Source of the DNA: Olivibacter sitiensis DSM 17696
GTDB taxonomy: Bacteria > Bacteroidota > Bacteroidia > Sphingobacteriales > Sphingobacteriaceae
NCBI RefSeq assembly: GCF_000427965.1
Contig: NZ_ATZA01000004.1
Coordinates: forward strand, 1 to 64,000
Direction of reading: 5' to 3'
Length of the DNA stretch: 64,000 bases
Part shown: positions 36,785 to 44,537 of the stretch, piece by piece
How the letters are laid out: every line of letters starts with the position of its first letter
Numbering within the stretch: the first letter of the stretch is position 1
Notes under the pieces: model-generated
What the model was told of the DNA's origin: nothing
Seen by the model: the letters and a program-made list of their open reading frames with translations, nothing else
The model's database searches: none
Made by a program: the position numbers and the translations under genes

Positions 36785-37330
36785 TCATTCGCCCATAACG
36801 GGCCATTTACTATAATAACCTACTATCTTATATTGCCCGTTCACTTTTCCAAAAACAAAAGCGAAGAAATCGCCGTCCACCTTGCCATCGAGGGTATATT
36901 GCCTATAGTATTCATAAATGGGACTATTAACATCCAATTTCTGCTGCAGTTCTTTGTAGTAGCTTCCGCTTGAAGCGACGTTTATCTGCCTTACTTCCGT
37001 TTCGGAGGCTTGGGGCATATAGGTCCATACCGGCTCGTAGAAAAGGTCGTTTTTATACTCTTCATAGTCCTCTTCACTCATCAACCCTTGTTGCTTCTCC
37101 TCCATGGAGATACTGTCGTCTCCATCTATCCAATACAACGTTTGCAACGGAAAGGCAATCATGTTTTTGATTTCATCCAATTCATCATTCGCTACCAAAT
37201 CCTGTAAATGATGGAAGAAGGTCGCCAATTCTGCGTCGCTTCCTTTTGCCACATGGGAAGAAGAACCGCAAGAGGTAATAGCTATACATACAAACCATAT
37301 CAAAACCAGCAATCTGTTCCAAAACCTCAT
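36785..37330 (-). CDS. Lipoprotein of unknown function
   Basis: A 181-residue lipoprotein with Cys21 in the lipobox ITSC. The mature part has an acidic helical segment (about 30-60) and a beta-rich C-terminus with aromatic residues (FFAFVFGKVNGQYKIVGYYS), resembling small nuclear-transport-factor-2-like folds, though I cannot confirm it. No named family recognised. A MITE-like repeat lies 17 bp upstream of its start. Confidence 0.75.
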   Translation of the reverse strand: MRFWNRLLVLIWFVCIAITSCGSSSHVAKGSDAELATFFHHLQDLVANDELDEIKNMIAFPLQTLYWIDGDDSISMEEKQQGLMSEEDYEEYKNDLFYEPVWTYMPQASETEVRQINVASSGSYYKELQQKLDVNSPIYEYYRQYTLDGKVDGDFFAFVFGKVNGQYKIVGYYSKWPVMGE

Positions 37331-37346
37331 CTTAATTCTTAATTAG

Positions 37347-37486
37347 AGTCTGTCCATAATTCAGTGGCCGAGTTAGAATGGTGTCTGGCTAGGTGCACGA
37401 AACGAGAAAAAGCGCAGTATACCGATAGTAAATGAGCATTTTTCGAGCGAGTGCAACGACGCTAGGCGACATTATAGACGGACACT
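37347..37486. mobile_element. MITE-like imperfect inverted repeat, about 140 bp
   Basis: The ends AGTCTGTCCATAAT and ATTATAGACGGACACT are near-inverted copies, and the interior continues the symmetry loosely (GGCTAG with CTAG, GTGCAC with GTGCA, AAAAAGC with GCATTTTT). No gene fits inside. The size and symmetry suggest a miniature transposable element or a repeat RNA. No copy elsewhere in the window was found. Confidence 0.5.
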
Positions 37487-37644
37487 ATTGAAAAGTAAAG
37501 GTACAAAAGCAATGTATTTAAAAGAAGAATATGTAAATTAGCATAATTACTTTATGCAACCTGTTGTTTTTGAACGATTAAAATATCCCGATTTTTGGGG
37601 GTATACTTTTTCTACTTTTGACTTTTTAATTTTTACTTTTCATC

Positions 37645-38715
37645 ATGACCCTGAATGCTGCCAATAGACCGGTACCTGTAGATGACGTGAAGATTTCGCG
37701 CAAGAAGCCCATCTTTCCAATCAGGCCTGAGTTGCACAAATACCTCCGCATGTACCAGCGGGAAGCAAGACTGCCCCTAGGCTATGACGAGTTGATGAAT
37801 TTCAATGAAGCAGTACCAGTATATGACAAGAACGGCAATGACACCCTGTGGGAGACCCCACTCTATCCACCGCATGAGATAGACCAGATTAACGATAACC
37901 TGAAAACCATCTATGCGCAGCTGAAGGCTTCGGGCAACACGCGCATCGTGCAGCACAAGTACATCGATCGAATAGATTACTGTACCTTCGGCAATACGCA
38001 CCCATTCCGCATCCGTATCGTCAACAGGCTCAATGACGTATATGATTATTTCTATATCAAACGAGCAGACGCTTCCCGCGTATATGGACTGGAACTGGAA
38101 GAGATACTTTCACCCAATCAGGTCAATTTTCTGGTGGATAAAGCAACCTTGGTGGAAGAACACATCGTGGGCATACCTGGAGATGTGTTCACAAAGAGAT
38201 TGATGAACAGCCCCGATTACAACCCGATACGTATTGCAAAAGAATTTGTCAAGTTCAACGAACGCTGCCTCATCACGCTCCTGGGCGACATGCGCGCTTA
38301 CAACTACGTGGTGCAGATAACTCCAGATTTTGACGATTTCCAATTTCGCATCCGCGCCATTGACTTCGATCAACAATTTTACGAGGGCAATATGAAAGTT
38401 TACATGCCACAGTTCTTCAAGGAAAATCTGCCCTATGTGAAACTTTCCATGGCTCATTTGACGGAAAAAACGGTCAATCAATACCAGCAGGAAGAGCGCT
38501 CGTCCATCGTGCATCGTGTACGCAGCGAGAGACATCGATTGACGGATTTGAGGGATGTATCGCGCAAGGAACAGTTGTCTACTCCTGAAAACATAGAAAA
38601 ATTGAAAATTTCGCTGGCCTTACATTATAATGACAAAAAATACGAAAACTGCCTGAATATGACCGACATAATAGAAATGAACATTAAAAATGTGATTCGT
38701 CAAGTAAATATTTAA
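37645..38715 (+). CDS. Conserved hypothetical protein, possible atypical kinase fold
   Basis: A 356-residue soluble protein, no signal or membrane segment. The N-terminal third has no recognised motif. The middle contains an element like the kinase lysine strand (YFYIKRAD, Lys139), then LLGDMRAYNYVV (Asp215, Asn220) and RAIDFDQQFYEG (DFD 240-242), in the order and spacing of the catalytic loop and metal-binding motif of HipA/aminoglycoside-phosphotransferase-type kinases. The usual His before the Asp is Leu-Gly. The C-terminal 100 residues are helical and basic. Function is unknown; the kinase-like fold is inference. Neighbours give no clue. Confidence 0.8.
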   Translation: MTLNAANRPVPVDDVKISRKKPIFPIRPELHKYLRMYQREARLPLGYDELMNFNEAVPVYDKNGNDTLWETPLYPPHEIDQINDNLKTIYAQLKASGNTRIVQHKYIDRIDYCTFGNTHPFRIRIVNRLNDVYDYFYIKRADASRVYGLELEEILSPNQVNFLVDKATLVEEHIVGIPGDVFTKRLMNSPDYNPIRIAKEFVKFNERCLITLLGDMRAYNYVVQITPDFDDFQFRIRAIDFDQQFYEGNMKVYMPQFFKENLPYVKLSMAHLTEKTVNQYQQEERSSIVHRVRSERHRLTDLRDVSRKEQLSTPENIEKLKISLALHYNDKKYENCLNMTDIIEMNIKNVIRQVNI

Positions 38716-38807
38716 TTAAGCCAACTATTTTTTTGGCACGGTCTTAGTAACGTTTTTATCAAAGTGAAGACGAATTAAATATTTACTAAACAAATAATTA
38801 TTACGCC

Positions 38808-38975
38808 ATGAAAAATACAACTAAAAGAACAAACAAAAAAGCAACAGTTAAAAGACTCAATGATTTAGCTAAGTTTTTTGATATTCAATTAAGGGAAATT
38901 CTTGGCACGGAACTAGAAAGACTGAGGAACGGATCGTCTCAAATGGGCAGTTCATCTACTCCGAAAATAGCATAG
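38808..38975 (+). CDS. Small basic protein (55 aa)
   Basis: A 55-codon frame begins ATG at 38808. The product is basic at the N-terminus (KNTTKRTNKKATVKRL), then has an amphipathic segment (LAKFFDIQLREILGTELERL) and a Ser-rich tail. A transcription terminator follows 37 nt later and no other gene lies between it and the upstream gene, so a separate transcript is likely. The sequence TTGGCACGG occurs both upstream (38731-38739) and inside the gene (38901-38909). I do not recognise a family. Confidence 0.5.
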   Translation: MKNTTKRTNKKATVKRLNDLAKFFDIQLREILGTELERLRNGSSQMGSSSTPKIA

Positions 38976-39012
38976 ACATTTACGTAAAACAATTTTCTTA
39001 TACGCATTCTAG

Positions 39013-39048
39013 TAAAAAGCATTCCACTTCTGGTGGGATGCTTTTTTT
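39013..39048 (+). terminator. Rho-independent terminator
   Basis: AAAAGCATTCC pairs with GGGATGCTTTT (one G-T pair) around a 7-nt loop, followed by a T run. It ends the transcript of the small protein gene at 38808. Confidence 0.8.
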
Positions 39049-39067
39049 CTTTATGGACAAAGCGCAG

Positions 39068-39075
39068 TATATTTG
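39068..39075 (+). promoter_or_regulatory. -7 promoter box for the acetyltransferase gene
   Basis: TATATTTG matches the consensus and sits 18 nt before the ATG at 39094. No clear TTG element upstream. Confidence 0.45.
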
Positions 39076-39093
39076 CCCCTATATTTAAGCAGC

Positions 39094-39627
39094 ATGTCCT
39101 CCTCCCATTGCCATCTCGTTTATACATACGCGCAGGAAAATGACCTTCCTTTTATCGTGGAGGTCTACAATAGTACCATAGCTGGTCGCATGGTTACGGC
39201 AGATACCGAAAAAGTAAGCATAGAAAGCAAGCGCGATTGGCTTGCACAGCACCATCCCGACACTAGGCCGCTTTGGATTATACGGGATCAAGCGAACGAA
39301 AAAATCGGCTGGGTAAGCTTTCAGTCTTTCTATGGCCGACCAGCCTACAGCGGTACGGCCGAAATCAGCATTTACCTCCACCCGAGCCATCGGGGAAAAG
39401 GATATGGCAATTGCATATTGAGCTATGCCATTGAAAAATCGCCATCACTGAAAATACACACCTTACTGGCATTTATTTTTGCTCACAATGCTCCCAGTTT
39501 AGCCTTATTTGAGAAACATGGCTTTGCTACTTGGGGCACTTTCCCAGATGTGGCGGTGTTGGACGGCATCCCAAGAAGCTTGGTTATTTTGGGAATAAAA
39601 ACCGTGCCTCCTGTTAATATTTGTTAA
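39094..39627 (+). CDS. GNAT acetyltransferase (phosphinothricin/MnaT type)
   Basis: A 177-residue GNAT enzyme that transfers acetyl from acetyl-CoA to an amine. The pyrophosphate-binding motif A is HRGKGYGNCIL (about 108-118), with EISIYLHPS in front and an EKHGFATWG motif B near the end. It resembles the PAT/MnaT group acting on phosphinothricin, methionine sulfone or similar amino acids. The start is the ATG at 39094, which lies after a -7 box; an upstream TTG would precede the promoter. It is a single-gene unit. Confidence 0.88.
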   Translation: MSSSHCHLVYTYAQENDLPFIVEVYNSTIAGRMVTADTEKVSIESKRDWLAQHHPDTRPLWIIRDQANEKIGWVSFQSFYGRPAYSGTAEISIYLHPSHRGKGYGNCILSYAIEKSPSLKIHTLLAFIFAHNAPSLALFEKHGFATWGTFPDVAVLDGIPRSLVILGIKTVPPVNIC

Positions 39628-39676
39628 ATACTTGCAGCATCCATGTATTGAGGCTAACTTGCACGATTAAAAATAA

Positions 39677-39707
39677 TTGCGACATTACGTCATTTAACTT
39701 ATCTTTG
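39677..39707 (+). promoter_or_regulatory. Promoter of bamD
   Basis: TTG (39677-39679) and TATCTTTG (39700-39707) are 20 nt apart. The start codon is only 4 nt after the box, so the transcript should have almost no leader. Confidence 0.7.
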
Positions 39708-39711
39708 CAGC

Positions 39712-40620
39712 ATGTTTAAAAACAGTCCTTTAACTTTAGGCTTGATCTTCGTTCTCTTACTATCCGTTATTGCTTCGGGATGCAAGAGCAGATTCGAAAA
39801 ATTGCGCCTAAGCAACGACAATGCCCGAAAGTATCGCGAGGCCATCAATTTTTACAACAAAAAGAGATACAGCAAGGCATTGATCTTATTCGAGGACCTT
39901 GCCAATAAGTACCGAGGAAGTGCGGAGTCTGAAGAGCTGCAATACTATTATGCCTATACTAGCTATAGACTACGCGACTACACATCGGCACGTTATCAAT
40001 TCAAGCAATTCACGGACAATTTCCCGCAAAGTGCACGGGCCGAGGAATGTCGCTTTATGGGGGCTTACTGTTATTATTTGGAATCTCCTGTGTTCAGTCT
40101 CGACCAAGACAACACACGCAAAGCCATCGAGTCCTTGCAGCTATTTATCAACTTATATCCACAGAGCGACCGCGCCGCCGAAGCGTCCAAGTTCATTGAC
40201 GACCTTCGCGACAAGCTGGAAAGAAAAGCCTATGCCAATGCCAGGCTTTACTTGGATATTGGCGATTATCAAGCTGCCGTAATTGCATTCCAAAATGCCC
40301 TTAGGGACTATCCCGATACCAAATATGGGGAAGAAATGGAATACCTGATAATAAGAGCGCAATATCTCTATGCCCAGAACAGCATGCTGCGTAGCCAGGA
40401 AAAACGATTCAACGAGGCCATTGGTTTCTATAACGACTTTTTGGAAGCTTATCCTGAAAGCAAGTATAGAAAGGACGCAGATAATTTAAAGGAAAACTCC
40501 TTGAAGAACATTGAAAGCGTACAAAAACTGATCGCCGCCTATACTCCCAAAAAGATAGAAGAAGATGCAAAGGAAAAGCAAGCGGAGCAGGAAAAAGAAA
40601 ACAGCATTATTTTACGATAA
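39712..40620 (+). CDS. bamD: Outer membrane assembly lipoprotein BamD
   Basis: BamD is the essential TPR lipoprotein of the BAM complex that inserts beta-barrels into the outer membrane. The 302-residue product has lipobox Cys24 (IASGC) and about five TPR repeats, e.g. NFYNKKRYSKALILFEDLA and FNEAIGFYNDFLEAYPES. The C-terminus is a charged tail (EEDAKEKQAEQEKE). Length fits the Bacteroidota family. rpoZ and coaBC follow on the same strand with short gaps, a conserved order in this phylum. Confidence 0.94.
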   Translation: MFKNSPLTLGLIFVLLLSVIASGCKSRFEKLRLSNDNARKYREAINFYNKKRYSKALILFEDLANKYRGSAESEELQYYYAYTSYRLRDYTSARYQFKQFTDNFPQSARAEECRFMGAYCYYLESPVFSLDQDNTRKAIESLQLFINLYPQSDRAAEASKFIDDLRDKLERKAYANARLYLDIGDYQAAVIAFQNALRDYPDTKYGEEMEYLIIRAQYLYAQNSMLRSQEKRFNEAIGFYNDFLEAYPESKYRKDADNLKENSLKNIESVQKLIAAYTPKKIEEDAKEKQAEQEKENSIILR

Positions 40621-40638
40621 AAACAACAAAATCAAGAT

Positions 40639-40953
40639 ATGAGCAACATCATTCCAAATTCAACGATAACACGTGATCTACGTGAATTGGACAAATCTAC
40701 AGACAACATCTACGAATCCATTGTTATCATTGCACGTAGAGCCAATCAAATCGCGGCAAACGTGAAGGAAGAACTTCACGCCAAATTAGCTGAATTTGCC
40801 ACATCCAATGACAATTTGGAAGAAGTATTTGAAAATCGCGAGCAGATAGAAATCTCCAAACACTATGAGCGTATGCCAAAGCCCACTCTAGTGGCCATAG
40901 ATGAGTTCTTGAACGACAAGATTTACTTCAGGAATCCTTCTAAAGAGAAATAG
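40639..40953 (+). CDS. rpoZ: RNA polymerase omega subunit (Bacteroidota type)
   Basis: A 104-residue protein that assists assembly of RNA polymerase. It has the omega core pattern YESIVIIARRANQIAANVKEE (split at about residues 25-45), with the conserved ARRANQI helix, and is located 18 bp after bamD, as in other Bacteroidota. The N-terminus (ITRDLRELDKSTDN) is family-specific. coaBC follows 62 bp later. Confidence 0.9.
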   Translation: MSNIIPNSTITRDLRELDKSTDNIYESIVIIARRANQIAANVKEELHAKLAEFATSNDNLEEVFENREQIEISKHYERMPKPTLVAIDEFLNDKIYFRNPSKEK

Positions 40954-41015
40954 GGCTATGTAAAATGTCGTGATACGAGTCCGCTCATCATGACATAGCC
41001 TTCCCTACTTTGGCC

Positions 41016-42227
41016 ATGCTAAAGGACAAAAAGATATTGTTGGGAGTATGCGGTGGCATTGCTGCGTACAAAACATCCTTCTTGATCAGATTATTGATCA
41101 AGGAGGGTGCTCAGGTGCAGGTGGTTATGACGCCTGAGGCTCAACAATTTATTACATCACTCACGCTTTCTACACTTTCCAAAAGACCGGTACTCACTGC
41201 TTATTACGATCCAGAAAACGGCGAATGGAACAACCACGTTGAACTAGCGCTCTGGGCCGACCTGCTGGTCATAGCCCCAGCCACCGCCAATACGCTGGCC
41301 AAGATGGCTCATGGCCTTTGCGACAACCTATTACTGGCCATATACCTGTCTGCCAAATGCCCAGTCTGCTTTGCTCCGGCAATGGACTTGGACATGTGGA
41401 TTCATCCCACGACAAAAAGCAACGTGGCCCTATTGCAAGGCTTCGCCAAGCACCACCTGATACCTCCAGGCACAGGAGAACTTGCCAGCGGCCTTTCTGG
41501 GGAAGGAAGGTTGGCCGAGCCAGAGGAAATCATACAATTCCTTATCCGTTTCTTTGACGACGACTCACTACCGCTAAGTGGTAAAAACATATTAGTCAGC
41601 GCTGGTCCCACCTACGAGGCCATAGACCCCGTACGGTTCATCGGCAATCATAGCAGCGGCAAAATGGGCTATGCCATTGCAAAGCTATGTGCACAGTTGG
41701 GCGCCTCTGTCACCCTAGTCTCCGGCCCTACCAATTTGCCCACGCCAAAGGGCTGCCACCGCATAGATGTCACCTCTGCCGGCGAAATGCTCACGGCTTG
41801 CCTTTCTGCCGCCGATGGGGCGGACATCATCATAATGAGCGCCGCCGTTGCTGACTATACACCTGCAAAGGTCTCCGATAAAAAAATCAAGAAGACCGAA
41901 GACCTATTCGAAATAAAGCTCAAAAAAACTACCGATATATTGGCGGAGCTGGGTAAGAGAAAGAAAAGCAAACAACTATTGGCAGGTTTTGCGCTGGAGA
42001 CCGACAATGAAGAGGACAATGCCCTTTCAAAGTTAAAAAGGAAAAACCTGGATTTTATCGTGCTCAATTCCTTGCGGGATAAAGGAGCCGGTTTCTCCGG
42101 CGACACAAACAAAGTGACCATCTTGGATAAGCAAGGCAACAAGACAGAGCTCCCCCTCAAGTCCAAGGAAGATGTCGCAAAAGACATTATCGACTATGCC
42201 ATCAAATTAATACCATCTACCATTTAA
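41016..42227 (+). CDS. coaBC: Bifunctional CoaBC (coenzyme A biosynthesis)
   Basis: The 403-residue protein joins phosphopantothenate to cysteine (C-terminal CoaB) and decarboxylates the product (N-terminal CoaC, FMN dependent). CoaC is seen in GVCGGIAAYK, a conserved His in WNNHVELALWADLLVIAPATANT, and the PAMDLDMW substrate clamp. CoaB shows ILVSAGPTYEAIDPVRFIGNHSSGKMG and the ADYTPAKVSDKKIKK segment. Start is the ATG at 41016; a TTG two codons upstream is less likely. The 3' end overlaps the DUF763 gene by 4 bp, tail to tail. Confidence 0.96.
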   Translation: MLKDKKILLGVCGGIAAYKTSFLIRLLIKEGAQVQVVMTPEAQQFITSLTLSTLSKRPVLTAYYDPENGEWNNHVELALWADLLVIAPATANTLAKMAHGLCDNLLLAIYLSAKCPVCFAPAMDLDMWIHPTTKSNVALLQGFAKHHLIPPGTGELASGLSGEGRLAEPEEIIQFLIRFFDDDSLPLSGKNILVSAGPTYEAIDPVRFIGNHSSGKMGYAIAKLCAQLGASVTLVSGPTNLPTPKGCHRIDVTSAGEMLTACLSAADGADIIIMSAAVADYTPAKVSDKKIKKTEDLFEIKLKKTTDILAELGKRKKSKQLLAGFALETDNEEDNALSKLKRKNLDFIVLNSLRDKGAGFSGDTNKVTILDKQGNKTELPLKSKEDVAKDIIDYAIKLIPSTI

Positions 42228-43429
42228 AAAAGACTTAACTGTTCTCCATCCTTGGGTTTCTTCGCATCGCCGAAAACCGTCTTTCCTCCGTGCTTCCAAG
42301 CATTGTCGCGCTCCTGTTTCAAATAGTTGTCAAATCCATTTTTAGCCACTTCAAAGTCCCTTTCCATAGACCGCGCCGCCTTGGCCAGGTTAACGAGTGC
42401 ATCAGACTTATCCCGAAAGCCAAGCTTTGCCGCCTCTATAGCCACTTGCAAATGCTGGATACTTTCGTCATAAACCTTTGTAAGTACCGGAAAAGGATGG
42501 CCATCCTTCCCGCCATGCGCCATGCTGTACCTCGCTGGGTCATCAAAGCGCGACGGAGTACCGTGGATGACTTCACTAATCAGTGCCAAGGACTGTATCG
42601 TTCTTGGCCCTGCGCCGGGCAGCAGCAGGAGTGACTCCGTATCGGCCACCTGCTGCTCTTGCGCTAAAGCAAGAATGGCACCCAACCTCTTCAAGTTCAC
42701 GTCCTCCGCACGTACATCATGGCGATTGGGCATCACCAGTTTCCTGGCATCTTCCATCACTTCACGAGGATCGATCTTAAGAATTTCCAGCATCCCTTGC
42801 TTTGTAGATTTAGCGGCCTTATCCGTCAAATTCAATAGAGGTCCGCGGCGCTTTCCATAAATAAAGCTATGAGGTTCTTCTGTAAAGGACTGTACCTTTG
42901 CCGAGTGCCAATGATAGCGCCTGGCTAATTTGAGATCCTCATTCATACCTTGCTGTACGATGGTCCAATCGCCATCTATACTCACCACAAAATGGTGCAG
43001 GTAAAGTTGAAAGCCGTCTTGAATAGCCGTATTGTCAACCTTGGCCGCCAACCGGCTGTTATAAACCATTGCTTCGCCATCTATGCCCGTTTTCATCGCC
43101 ACTTGCCGCAATTCTTGCGGAGTCTGGAGCGATTGCTTCCCCCTACCACCGCAGAAATAAAGTCCCAGCTCCTTCGATCGTTCGTTGACAGCACGCTTCA
43201 ACGCCCCCATCACCGAGGTTGTAATTCCGGAAGAATGCCAGTCCATCCCCATTACGCAACCCAAAGATTGAAACCAAAAAGGGTCACTGAGACGAGAAAA
43301 AAAAGCCTTCCGTCCATATTCAAGCACAATGGCCTCCACGATGGCGCCTCCCAGCAAGGCCATACGCTCCGCTAGCCATTTAGGCACCCTACCGTAGTGC
43401 AGCGGCAAATCGGCATGTCCACTTTTCAT
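42224..43429 (-). CDS. DUF763 domain protein
   Basis: A 401-residue protein of the DUF763 family, found in bacteria and archaea, with the conserved N-terminus SGHADLPLHYGRVPKWLAERM, here at about residues 3-23, and LYFCGGRGKQS, DWHSSGITTS and AARYHWHSA-like segments. The structure and function are unknown; some members have a helix-hairpin-helix-like region (LLPGAGPRTIQSLALIS, about 276-292), suggesting DNA binding. No signal peptide or membrane helix. It converges with coaBC and is probably monocistronic. Confidence 0.9.
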   Translation of the reverse strand: MKSGHADLPLHYGRVPKWLAERMALLGGAIVEAIVLEYGRKAFFSRLSDPFWFQSLGCVMGMDWHSSGITTSVMGALKRAVNERSKELGLYFCGGRGKQSLQTPQELRQVAMKTGIDGEAMVYNSRLAAKVDNTAIQDGFQLYLHHFVVSIDGDWTIVQQGMNEDLKLARRYHWHSAKVQSFTEEPHSFIYGKRRGPLLNLTDKAAKSTKQGMLEILKIDPREVMEDARKLVMPNRHDVRAEDVNLKRLGAILALAQEQQVADTESLLLLPGAGPRTIQSLALISEVIHGTPSRFDDPARYSMAHGGKDGHPFPVLTKVYDESIQHLQVAIEAAKLGFRDKSDALVNLAKAARSMERDFEVAKNGFDNYLKQERDNAWKHGGKTVFGDAKKPKDGEQLSLF

Positions 43430-43558
43430 GGACGCAACATACTAATTTTAATAGTAATACCTGCCATGAAATCGAAAATTTTATTCCTCCCTCGACACCC
43501 CATGCCAAGGCGTTTTTTCCACAGCAGCATACCATTCCCAATATCCATCTATAAACCT

Positions 43559-43566
43559 TATCTTTG
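43559..43566 (+). promoter_or_regulatory. -7 promoter box for the DUF4835 gene
   Basis: TATCTTTG matches the consensus and lies about 50 nt before the chosen ATG. No TTG at the standard distance. Confidence 0.4.
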
Positions 43567-43617
43567 GCTTACCATTATTTGTTCAAAAAAGCGGATGACA
43601 CAAAAACACGAAAAACA

Positions 43618-44526
43618 ATGCGGATGAAAACAATCAAGCTGCTACCAATTTTTGTAGGTCTATTTTCCTTTGCTCATCTTCAGGCCCAGGAAATCTTTGC
43701 GCGCGTGCAGATCTTATCACCTATGGTGCAAACCGCGAACAAGAATGCCTTAGACCAGCTCGGCAAATCGGTTACGGACTTTTTGAACACCAGAAACTGG
43801 ACCGGCCACCAAGTGCGCCCCAACGAACGAATAGAATGTTCCTTGGTCATCAATATCTTGGAATGGGATGGAGCAAGCAATTATAGCGCGGAAGCACAGA
43901 TAATTTCCAACAGGCCCGTATACAATAGCGCGTACAATAGCCCAGTGCTCAGCATTTCCGATAAAGACTTTAACTTCAATTACAATGAAGGTGATCCATT
44001 GGACTTTGCCGACAATCAGTTCATAGGCAACCTGCAGTCACTATTGGCCTACTACGCCTACATCATCATTGGCCTAGATGCAGATACATTCTCCATAGAG
44101 GCAGGTACCCCCTATTTCCTGAAGGCTCAAGAGATTGTCAACAATGCGCAAAACTCCTCTTTTACAGGCTGGAAGCCCTTGGACGGCCTCAGAAACCGCT
44201 ATTGGCTGATGAACAACCTACTGGACCCTAATTACCTCCCAATAAGAACCTTTTCATATGAATATCATATAGACGGCCTAGATAAATTGGCCGACAAGCC
44301 CAGCGAGGCACGAAATACCATAGGACAACTATTGCCTAGCCTCCATAAAGTGGATCGCCTGGCGCAGGGCGCCATGTACAACCAGCTATTTTTCACGGCG
44401 AAATCAGAGGAATTGGCGGCTGTATTGAGTGGGCTTTCGCCAACCGAACGACTGAAGGCCATTAACATCTTGATGGAGATAGACCCAGGGAATATCAACA
44501 AATACGAAGCAATCAGAAAATTATAA
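43618..44526 (+). CDS. DUF4835 secreted protein
   Basis: A 302-residue protein with a signal peptide ending near LQAQE (about residue 23). It begins either at 43618 or at the next ATG, 43624. The family blocks are EIFARVQILSPMVQTANK near the N-terminus and the central FNYNEGDPLDFADNQFIGNLQSLLAYYAYIIIGLDAD stretch (split over about 125-165). DUF4835 proteins precede recN in many Bacteroidota and are associated with outer-membrane or type IX secretion functions, but this is not proven. recN follows after 11 bp. Confidence 0.88.
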   Translation: MRMKTIKLLPIFVGLFSFAHLQAQEIFARVQILSPMVQTANKNALDQLGKSVTDFLNTRNWTGHQVRPNERIECSLVINILEWDGASNYSAEAQIISNRPVYNSAYNSPVLSISDKDFNFNYNEGDPLDFADNQFIGNLQSLLAYYAYIIIGLDADTFSIEAGTPYFLKAQEIVNNAQNSSFTGWKPLDGLRNRYWLMNNLLDPNYLPIRTFSYEYHIDGLDKLADKPSEARNTIGQLLPSLHKVDRLAQGAMYNQLFFTAKSEELAAVLSGLSPTERLKAINILMEIDPGNINKYEAIRKL

Positions 44527-44537
44527 CCTTATCCTAC

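Noticed and set aside
38939-39127. Minus-strand frame over the terminator at 39013
   Set aside because: It crosses the terminator and the acetyltransferase promoter and lacks any family features.
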